Positions 55,818-64,000 of a stretch of DNA of 64,000 bases are shown piece after piece (within the stretch, counting starts at the first letter, position 1; each line of letters begins with the position of its first letter). The notes beneath the pieces were generated by a model that saw only the letters and a program-made list of their open reading frames with translations, searched no databases and was not told the DNA's origin. A program made the translations under genes and the position numbers. Source of the DNA: Liopterus haemorrhoidalis (Eukaryota > Arthropoda > Insecta > Coleoptera > Dytiscidae); the NCBI GenBank assembly GCA_963971575.1, contig OZ020616.1:41754250-41818249 (forward strand), given 5' to 3'.

Positions 55818-56857
55818 CTTTAGTTACCGTTTATATTTTTACAAACGACCACTAGATGGTAATATTGAAATGTGTCATTCGTAAAATTCGACATTTTTTA
55901 TTGTGAAATCAGTGGCAGCTTATAAATTGATAGAGTAGTTTGTTGACAGTGAGCGTTACAAATCGAAGTTTGTGAAAAAATGGATATTACTCGTGAAGGT
56001 TTTCGTTGGACGATTTTTTATGATTTTAAAAAGGCCTAACTCAACAAAAATGGATAAATTCGCTTCGTTCAACTTTTGGTGATAAAGCACCATCAGAAAA
56101 CCATCATGTTTACAATTGGTTTGCAGAATTTCGTCGTGGTCGTGCGTCTGTCAGTGATGAATCTCGTGAAGGTCGACCAAAATCGGTTGTGATTTAAAAA
56201 AAAACATCGATAGTGTGTGCAAAATGATTGAAGAAGATCGGTATGTGGCTTACCGTGAGATAGATGCATCCTTTGGCAGATCGTATACAGCAATACATTC
56301 GATTTTACATGAACACTTAGATGTGAATAAGATCTGTTCTCGATGAATTCCGCATAATTTGACCAAAGCTCAAAAAAAAGGGTCGTGTTGATTGGTGTAA
56401 GGAAATGCCAATGTATAAGGAAATAACAATTTGTTTGCCAGAAGTCATCGACAAAATCAGGAAATCAGGAAAAACCACCAAAAACGTCGCATCATTCTTC
56501 ATCATGACAATACAAGCTCCCACACAGCACGTCAAACAATTGATTATTTGAAGGAGAAAAACGTCGAATTAATGTCTCATTGTCCGTATTTACCTGATTT
56601 ATCCCCTAACAAACAAAATCCTCAAACAAAAAATGCGTGGACAGCGATTTCCATCACCTCAAGAAGCTGTTGAAGCCTTCAGAAACCATGTTTTTGAGAT
56701 ACCAACTTCAGAGAGGAAAAATTTTTTCGAGAATTGGTTTGAACGCATGCAAGTGTATAAATTTTAAAGGCGAATATTTTAAAAATCAAAAAAACAGTTT
56801 TTTCCAAAAAATTTTTTTTTTTCTTAGTTTTTGTAAATAATTAAAAGGTAGCCCTCG
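55818..56857 (+). pseudogene. Mariner relic, copy 2 (internally deleted)
   Basis: It starts after a TA at 55816-55817 and ends AAAGGTAGCCCTCG before a TA. The right inverted repeat matches the 5' repeat of copy 1. The N-terminus again reads MDITREGFRWTIFYDF. A deletion near 56410 removes the first catalytic aspartate region. The second aspartate survives in IILHHDNTSSHTA. The third acidic residue is lost by a frame change after LPDLSPN. The C-terminus (AVEAF, ENWFERMQVYKF) is present in other frames. Many frameshifts; inactive. Confidence 0.87.
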
Positions 56858-56869
56858 TAAATCTTTTGT

Positions 56870-57618
56870 TTTGCTCACATTATGATAGTTATGACAGCAT
56901 TAAAATGTTATGATAGTTCAATTTTGTTACAATGCCCACTTTTTCACGAAAAAGTATGGAAAAGTAAATTTCATATCATTAATTTATTTCCCTTCTGGGT
57001 AATCAATTTAATAGATTTATATCCTAAGTTTGTCCGCTCCTTGATTATTGTTCCCTCCTATAAAATCATATTTCTGGTATCTAGATACCAAAGTGTCTTT
57101 TGAACGAGATATTTTCTGTTAATAATACGCCACTTATACGTTGGGAATCTATTGTTATCATTAATTAAGATTTAAGTCAAATTCAAATTAACAAAACCGA
57201 AATGACTAAAAATACTTAAAATCCACAATAAAAATGATTTATATATTTGTATTTTTGTTCAAATGTAAACAGAGAAGAAGTTGTAAATGTAATTAATTAT
57301 TTTTAAATAAAATTTATTAATTTATTTTCTCGTTAGTTCTGGTTGAAACACAATTCTAAAACAAATTTACGGGTCCGTATTTTTAGTAACATATAAATCT
57401 GGTTTCAATTTGTCAAACAAATTTGTTTTAAATAAAATTTATTTACCGAAACAGAATAGAAACATGGCTGGAGGGTTTTATTTTTTCAATAGGGATAAAG
57501 GTAAAAAAGATATAAATAAAATAAATATTAATTAAGAGAATCAGTACTGACTAATATTTACGAGCGCCACATCATATGATTTGCCCTTACCTAATGTTGT
57601 GTTTAAATTTCAATTCTA
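56870..57618. other. AT-rich non-coding interval
   Basis: Nothing recognised. Confidence 0.4.
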
Positions 57619-57626
57619 TGTTAAAT

Positions 57627-58039
57627 CAGTGTTGCCAACTTGTGAGAAATTTCCCACAACGAGGGAAAAATAGGCACTATTTCTTGTGTTGTGGGGAAAA
57701 TTGAAAAAAAAGTAAAAATCTAAAAATCGTGGTAAATTTAAGAACATACGTAATAAGTTCAAACAGTACTAGAGTGTATAGTACAATATTTGACCACCAG
57801 ACAGCGTATTCGAGTGTGTCAGTTCTCAATACCAATAAAGAATGTTTTGTACTAATTTTTTTCGATACCATAATCTTTCTTGCCTCTTCACTTTCAAAAT
57901 AGTTGCAACAACTTTTTTTTGCTATTCACTTTGTCACGCTATACTTAAAATTGCATAATTTTACATTGTGGGAATTTTTGTCCGTTTGTGGGAAATTTTG
58001 TACCTTGCTGTGGAAATTCACAAAGTGTTGGCAACACTG
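57627..58039. mobile_element. hAT-type MITE, CAGTGTTGCCAAC family
   Basis: Ends CAGTGTTGCCAACTTGTGAG and AAGTGTTGGCAACACTG. Flanking TGTTAAAT and TATTAAAT match at 7 of 8. The phrase TTGTGGGAAATTT recurs near both ends. No transposase. Confidence 0.9.
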
Positions 58040-58435
58040 TATTAAATGTAAATTAGAACACAAGAAAAATGGATATTATATAATATTTTTTAAAAACTAT
58101 AATTCATATGGAACATTTTGACTTATGCCTAAGTAGGTATTGTATTCAGAACTATCACATGATAGTAGAAACCCTGGAGCCCCGTACAGGAGGTATGGTC
58201 AAGAGTTCACTCAAATCATGTCATCTCCTACATTCATCTTGGGAGAAGATATCTGCTGATCGCACCAGGTGGAAATTCTTGGTGTCTTATGCAGTGAACC
58301 AGTTTGAACAGCAGAGAATAACACTAGCTAAGATTTCTCGTGCTAGACGGAAAGAGAGACTTAATAGTATGTCTTTGTCATCTGGTGAGTATTTGTACTG
58401 TGTGTGCGGAAAAACTTTTGTGTTGTATATTAGAC

Positions 58436-59318
58436 CAGTGTTACTCAACCGGGGGGCCGCGGTTCACAAGCCATACAAGATCGAAGCATGAAAATATTTT
58501 TTTTTGTTATTTTTTAATATGATCCGAGCTACAGATAATTCAAGAGTATGGATACGAAAGTGTTGAAATCAAAATGGAAGCCACTTTGAACACTTGTAAA
58601 TAAAAATACTTTATTTTCAAGTCATAATAGAGAATACAATTTTTCATCAACCGGAAAATATTAGATACATGTTTAAGTAAAAGTTGTTTCTTCTTAAAAG
58701 CTCTATCCAATGATACCAACATGACATACGTTTCCATTTAACAACTAAAAGTTGTCCTTGATAAACTTTGGTCATCAAACATTTTCCCTGGCTTGCTAAC
58801 ACGTCGTTTTTTCTTGAAAAATCGTGTCCCTCTATCTTGATACACACAATATATATCGTCTACTTAATACTATAACTGGGTAACTCGAATTTTGGGTATT
58901 TTGAGCTATTTGCACCTACCTATCCAATTATTTACTATCTTTGTAATGCTTAATCTAAATAAGTGCTGCTATATGTCTTAAATACAAAAATCCAGTAAAA
59001 CAAATAAATAAGTCCATTGCTGTTTATTGCTCTTCAAAACTTCTAATTTCAAGTTACCTGGTTGCCGACCGGCGTACCGTAGTAGTAACACATATGCTCT
59101 GCGTTGCGAAGGTCTCGGGTTCGAATATCGTTCAGGCATGGAATTTTTCTCAAATAAAAATTGTCCTGGCTAATTGCCACAGCAGCAAAGGCCATTAAAT
59201 TAAATTAAAAAAAAAAGTTACCTGGTTGTAGTATTAAGGGGACGATATACAGGAGGGCCGCAGACAATATGTACATAATTTAGGGGGGTCCCATTCCAGA
59301 AAAGGTTGAGAAACACTG
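58436..59318. mobile_element. hAT-type element containing a SINE
   Basis: Ends CAGTGTTACTCAACC and GGTTGAGAAACACTG. Flanking TATTAGAC and AATTGGAC match at 6 of 8. The phrases GGGGGGCCGCGG and GGAGGGCCGCAG lie near the ends. Short minus-strand frames at 58540-58847 show no clear transposase motif. A SINE is inserted at 59064-59214. Confidence 0.85.
59064..59214 (+). mobile_element. tRNA-derived SINE, complete copy 2
   Basis: The head GCCGACCGGCGTACCGTAG and the B box GGTTCGAATATC (one mismatch from the consensus) match copy 1. The body has AATTGTCCTGGCTAATTGCC and AGCAGCAAAGGCCATTAAAT. A 13 bp AAGTTACCTGGTT is duplicated at 59051-59063 and 59215-59227. Confidence 0.92.
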
Positions 59319-59400
59319 AATTGGACTCTACTGCCATGAAACGGCACATCCAAGAAGAAATGTCTAGATTTGCAAAGCACCCATCGTCGTTCGACGGGGT

Positions 59401-61279
59401 TGGATATAAATATTATATATATTTATCGTCCTTCGATTTTTTAAAACTGATTCTATATGTCGCGGCATAATATTCACAAGATTTTTAGTCTTTGGAAAAA
59501 AAAATCTCCCTCGTTACTCTTGAATCGTACATTTTTTAATTTTCTTTCACAGTGTTTCGATTGGGGTAGATCTGGGCTATTAGAAGTGCAGAGTAACAAC
59601 AGAATATTATTTTCCGCCAACCAAGGTTGAACAGTTTATAAGAAGTACGAACGAACTATTATGATGCGGGGCTTGTATATGTGTTCCGATTACTCCTCAG
59701 TTGAGCATAGAACCTCTACAGAATGCCTAATAAACGTACACTAGCGTATAACGCTTCGTTATATCAAATACTCATTTCTAGAAACGGTGAGTTTCTGTGG
59801 TAATTTTCTGTAGAAAATTTTGACTTTAACTGTCCGTTTGATAACGAATCTTTATATGTTCGTATTGAACAAGTGTAATTTAATTTGGTGTACTGTGGTT
59901 ATAAATATTGCAATGACATATTGGCCAAATTTTCTGTTCATTGACGGATATCTTGTGAAATAATAGCTAACGGATATCTTCACTCCCAGATCTTCACAAT
60001 TTTGTCCACTTTCATCCTAATCCTTATCCTCATTACGTCCATACACTTACAGATAGATTCATCTATCTTCTGTAATTGTTTATAATGGTATGCCAGAATT
60101 AATCAATAAATGTGATTAAGAATTGTATTTAAGATGTTCTGAAAGTTTGTTGTAAGGAAAATCTCCGTAATATTTTGAAAATTGTAAACGTAATTGTAGT
60201 GAAAGAATTGTTTTCATTTTCTCGCCGTCTACGCCAATGCATTGTACTGCATAAACGAATTTTTCAGGACGTGAGAATCTGACAGATATTTTGTAAAAAA
60301 GTCAAGTCCAATGCTGACGTCATATTTGCTATCTCACCTTAACAAATGAGGTAACATAAAGTAGCAACAGTCACAAGAAAAATACGAGAGAAAAAGAAGA
60401 ACAACGCAAAGCAAAACAGAAGCTGAATTATTAAAATCAAGATGAAAAACAAAACACTGCAAGTAAAAGAACAGCTCATTTATACAATGCCAAGAAACAA
60501 AATTTTCAAATATTTCTTATTCAATTGTCTTTTAGCATATTCCTAAACAAAAAAGTAAAATTAGCAACTGGGATTTTATTTTAAAACCAGTCAAAGGAGA
60601 CAAAAACAGCTTCGTTAGAATATGAAAATAAAAGGAATGAAATGGTAATGAACAACCACCGCAAAAACTTTCCAGGAAATTTTAACGGCAGGCCAACAAA
60701 TTTAAACAAAAACCTTACGTTCCCATGGATACTGTATAACTTTAAGACTCAACGAGATACTTTTAAATTAAACTTTAGGAAGAATTTTTAAAATTCATAT
60801 CGAAAGTTAAATTGCCGAGTTACTCATAACTTTGGCCGACTTACTGATCAACCTGGCAAGGTGTAAATCTTTATATGGTTAACAAATTGCCAACAAGTGG
60901 AATATTAAATGTAATACAGATGTAATCACGTTCCACACTATTTACCCATACATAGTGATTCTAAGAAAGAATATTAACATATAAATAAAATAGCTCTATC
61001 TCGGAAATCGTTAGGAATTGGAAACACGTCAGAATACTGACCTTTCCTCTTGTGACTGACCTTTTTACTTATTAGGTGGATTTCAACGAAATGTCGGTAC
61101 CTGGTATCAGTTGGAAATATTGTTATCTGGTTTATCTATAAAGCTTTTATCGCTACACAGAAAAAAATAAAGCAGATATATCATCTCTTATGAGCCATAT
61201 AGTACTTGAAGAAACGAACAGATATAATATGTGCTGAAGCAGAGAAAAGAGGTATTCAAAAAGCAAGGTACTGAACCAT
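59401..61279. other. Non-coding interval of 1.9 kb
   Basis: No ORF of note, no splice-flanked exon and no repeat boundary. GCTACACAGAAAAAAATAAA at 61151 resembles the left border of the possible MITE at 15872. Confidence 0.45.
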
Positions 61280-61925
61280 GGAAATAGAAAGAATGAGAAT
61301 ACAAGGACAGGCGTTAGAGAACATTATAATTCAGAACTACGTGCTAGAACAAGAGCAGTACAAAAAAAAATAAGTATTCAAGATACAATTCTAAATTTGG
61401 AATAATAAATACGCAGTGGGTATCAAGATATTTAAGGAAGAGATGGAGGAAGAAAGAAGATATGAAAATAATTGCGAGGTTTAGGTGTGGAAATGCAGAC
61501 CAAGCAAATAAGTTTTGGATAAAAAAAAGAAGAACAAATGTGCCAAAGGTAGGGTGACCATTTTCTTAAGAAAGCAATACGGGACAAAGCAAAAAAAAGG
61601 TCGTCACTTTCCAAATATAAGTGAAAAGCAAAAAAAAGGTCCTCACCTCCCAAATCTAAGTGAAGATCAAAAAAATAAACAGGTCCTCACGTCCCAAATC
61701 TAAGTGAAGAGCAAAAAAATAAAAAGGTCCTCATCTCCTCAAATACAAGTCAAGAAATCAAAAGTTAGAATGCGGGACACCCAATCAAAATGCGGGACGA
61801 ATGGTCACCCTAGCCAAAGGTGTGGCAGGGAAAGTAAAACGTTGGAACAATTAATAGAGGGTTGTGCGGGTCTGAAGGAAAAAGTTAAAGAAAGAACTGA
61901 GGTGATGTGTGATTCTGGAACAGTT
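61280..61925 (+). pseudogene. R1-like LINE C-terminal relic, split by a MITE
   Basis: The left half reads RWRKKEDMKIIARFRCGNAD and FWIKKRRTNVPK. After the 263 bp insertion it continues RCGRESKTLEQLIEGCAGLK and EKVKERTEV. This matches the Cys-rich tail seen at 42080-42720. Confidence 0.78.
61550..61812. mobile_element. hAT-type MITE, TAGGGTGACCAT ends, with internal 41 bp repeats
   Basis: TAGGGTGACCATT and AATGGTCACCCTA are inverted ends. The 8 bp GCCAAAGG is perfectly duplicated (61542-61549 and 61813-61820). The interior has four tandem copies of an approximately 41 bp unit, GGTCCTCACNTCCCAAATCT then AAGTGAAGA. Confidence 0.9.
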
Positions 61926-61967
61926 ATTTTATTTTATTTCGATTATATTGGGGCAATATATTACCGA

Positions 61968-62460
61968 CCGCCAACATATATAAGTGAGGTATTGTGATCA
62001 TACCGATTTTGACATTTCGAGATTTCGATGGATCTCCACGAATTGAGGTCCCTACATGACGTTTTGACTATTTTTAGCATGATGTCTGTCGGTCTGTGTA
62101 CACGTGCAGAGCAAATTCGGCTGAAAGGGTTTTTATGAAACTTCATAGTTAAGCTTTTGACATCAATTGCACGAGTTGATCAACTTTTGGTAAAAATCGA
62201 TTAACTAGAAATGGGAGTTTATTCGTGTCGGTTTTAAAATTTTTGCGAATATTTCACAACAGAGAAATATTTCGAAAAAAATTATTTAACATAAGTTGCT
62301 ATAAAATCAATAACAACTTTTGTTTTTTTTTTTGTATGTATGTAACGTACCTCCATGGTTTCGTAAATTATAAACTTAATATAATACGTTATTGTCTTTT
62401 ACAATAATAACTACTCTGCTGTTAGAATGTATTTTATACAAGCACTTTGTGATGACTTTT
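61968..62460 (+). repeat. (GTCT)n-bearing dispersed repeat, copy B
   Basis: Collinear with 38530-39060 from GACCGCCAACATATATA. The (GTCT)n run is much shorter here. The 3' part, CTGCTGTTAGAATGTATTTT, matches the inverted fragment at 4122-4205. Confidence 0.78.
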
Positions 62461-62560
62461 TTTTATTATTATTATTTGTTTACTATATATTTAAGAATCA
62501 CAAACTGGTTAATTAACAATACAAATGTAATTTTTTTCATAGATTTCAAGCTATAAATGA

Positions 62561-62881
62561 CTGATAAAAAATTCCTGTTGTACTATTCCGGTTCACACCA
62601 ATGTATGTGAATTTTTTCAGATTTTTAGTTTAAACCATCTGGGCTACAAGGTGTGGGACAACATTTTTCTTGCACACTTTTAGCAAAAATCGCATCAATA
62701 TAATTTATTTTGCAAAAATAAAATATTGATCGTTAATCCACGTACTAAGGGCTTTCATTTGATATCCTACTCAGATCTAAAAAAAAATGTGTTTTTCGAT
62801 ATAAATATAAATATAAATATTTTTAGGGGGATATGTTTTTAGGGTTTTGTAGGTATGACCAAAAAAACCCGTCATTTTGTC

Positions 62882-62922
<41 letters not shown>

Positions 62923-63269
62923 GTAAAAATTGTAACCTAGAGAGTTGAAATTTGGCATGCCTGTACAACTTTTTGACCCGCACATAGGAAAAATACTAAA
63001 ACATCTAAAAAACATATCCCCCAAAAATATAAACAAATATGTGCTCATCGAAAAAAAAAAATATATTTTTTTAAAATTCTGAGTAGGGTATCAAATGAAA
63101 GCCCTTAGTACGTGGATTAACGATCAAAATTTTATTTTTGTCAAAATTGTGCAAAAAAATTTTTGTCCCACACCCTGTAGCCCAGATGGTTTAAACTAAA
63201 AATCTGAAAAAATTCTAAGTAATGTATATTGGTGTGAACCGGAATAGTACAACAGGAATTTTTGATCAG
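62561..63269. repeat. Large palindrome within the TTTTGTAGGTATGAC repeat family
   Basis: The left arm (62561-62840) contains CTGATAAAAAATTCCTGTTG and CGTTAATCCACGTACTAAGG, and its inverse forms the right arm (63007-63269). The loop of about 166 bp includes (GTCT)n at 62882-62920 and GTTGAAATTTGGCATGC. The right arm is the normal interior of the family. Confidence 0.85.
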
Positions 63270-63870
63270 ATTATATTTTCGGAAAATAATGCATTTTATG
63301 TGTTTTTAACCAAAACATGTTAAATATTTAATTCGCTATGTAACCAAGTTGATACGTCAGCGCTCATAGCGATGTGCGTTTAGTCATTGGTTTTCTAATT
63401 TGTCAAACAGGTAACTTGCAAACTACAGTTCGAAACCTGTCAATTTTAATTTTTTTGTTTTTTTTTTGCAGTTTTCATTTGTTTAAATTATTTTGTATAA
63501 ATTCTAGTTATATTTTGGTAAATGTTGCATTTAATTTTTAAAAGCGTAAATTTAATATCCAGTGGGAAGTGTTGAAATTATAATTTAATTCTGTTTGATA
63601 TATACGAAATCAGAGGGCGGGGCTAATGATTTAAGCAACCAATAGAAGCTATAGGCGCAATTTTCAAAATCTTAATGAACCTTGCTATGTAAAAAAAATA
63701 CTGCACATATTTAGAAACTTAAATAATGGTATTAGGCATTCGAATTAAAATTCCTAAAAAAATATTTTGGCATAAAATTTGTTTTGGCATCCCAAATAAT
63801 CATCATTTAGTTATTAAATACCTGCAAAACCCTGAAATGTGTGAAAATTCACACTTCACATCAATTTTTT
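62841..63870 (+). mobile_element. Dispersed repeat family copy 3
   Basis: From AGGGTTTTGTAGGTATGACC to ATACCTGCAAAACCCTGAAA and the TTCACACTTCACATCAATTT end, collinear with 16154-17077. At 63380-63440 a tRNA-like piece with a B-box-like AGTTCGAAACC occupies the position of the tRNA-like segment of copy 2. Confidence 0.72.
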
Positions 63871-64000
63871 ACTTGTTTTAGTATTTTTCCTATGTGCGGG
63901 TCAAAGAGTTGTATAAGCATGCTAAATTTCAACTCTCTAGGTTTAGCCGTTTGGCTACAATTTTTACCGAACAGACAGACAGACAGACATACAGACAGAC
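63871..64000 (-). mobile_element. Dispersed repeat family copy 4, inverted, runs off the window
   Basis: GTATTTTTCCTATGTGCGGG, AAATTTCAACTCTCTAGG and CAATTTTTACCGAACAGACA are the reverse complement of the left part of the family, ending in an inverted (GTCT)n run. Confidence 0.78.

Larger units (their letters stand above)
58190..59400 (+). pseudogene. LINE C-terminal relic ending in a zinc finger, split by a hAT
   Basis: The frame from 58108 reads ISADRTRWKFLVSYAVNQFE, QQRITLAK and RARRKERL, then GEYLYCVCGKTF. The sequence is interrupted at 58436. After 59318 it resumes with IGLYCHETAH, so the two halves make a C2H2-like finger (YCVCGKTF...IGLYCHETAH), a common LINE ORF2 ending. Confidence 0.75.

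Noticed and set aside
62777..62983. Minus-strand ORF with DRQTDRQT repeats
   Set aside because: Translation of a (GTCT)n microsatellite inside the dispersed repeat.

Overview
This is an AT-rich animal, most likely insect, genomic window. It has no operons or compact bacterial-style genes. The only host-gene sequence I can recognise is two short exons on the minus strand, at 45068-44860 and 9211-9076. Together they encode one immunoglobulin domain of the Beaten path (Beat) family, which are insect cell-surface or secreted axon-guidance proteins. They join phase 0 to phase 0 across a 35.6 kb intron (9212-44859). The leader exon and the second-domain exons were not found and probably lie outside the window.

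Nearly everything else is transposable-element sequence, much of it nested. The youngest insertion is a complete Ty3/Gypsy-type LTR retrotransposon (25242-36485, minus strand). Its two 2,973 bp LTRs look identical by eye. It has gag and pol ORFs joined by a predicted -1 frameshift, a tRNA-Lys primer-binding site, a polypurine tract and a GAAT target duplication. There is no env. It lies inside the Beat intron in the same orientation as the gene.

DNA transposons are abundant. I can delimit fourteen hAT-type elements, mostly non-autonomous, by terminal inverted repeats plus 8 bp target duplications (two of these have only 5-6 of 8 bases matching). There is also a DD37D (maT-like) mariner of full length but with a broken gene, two decayed mariners of a second subfamily, a Tigger/pogo relic, two Tc1-like relics and several foldback or MITE elements. 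Non-LTR retrotransposon relics of several clades occur throughout. At least five transposon relics are split by a later insertion, so the insertion order can be read. A tRNA-derived SINE is present in two complete copies and one 3' fragment.

Layout: 1-2.3 kb nested non-LTR elements; 3-9 kb MITEs; 9.08-9.21 kb Beat exon; 9.4-10.7 kb a 120 bp tandem array; 11-25 kb SINE, MITEs, mariner, Tc1 and LINE relics; 25.2-36.5 kb the Gypsy element; 37-44 kb MITEs, Tigger and LINE relics; 44.86-45.07 kb Beat exon; 45-48 kb LINE relics; 48.3-49.6 kb an unusual GC-rich tandem-repeat unit with a TATA box, poly(A) signal and a possible exon; 49.6-64 kb LINE, hAT, mariner, SINE and (GTCT)n-bearing repeat families.

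The least explained items are the 48.3-49.6 kb unit, the 120 bp array with CRE/CCAAT-bearing flanks beside the Beat exon, compensatory palindromes in the Gypsy LTR, a 41 bp module shared by unrelated MITEs, and a repeat family carrying a tRNA-like segment. All calls come from reading the sequence; no database search was run.
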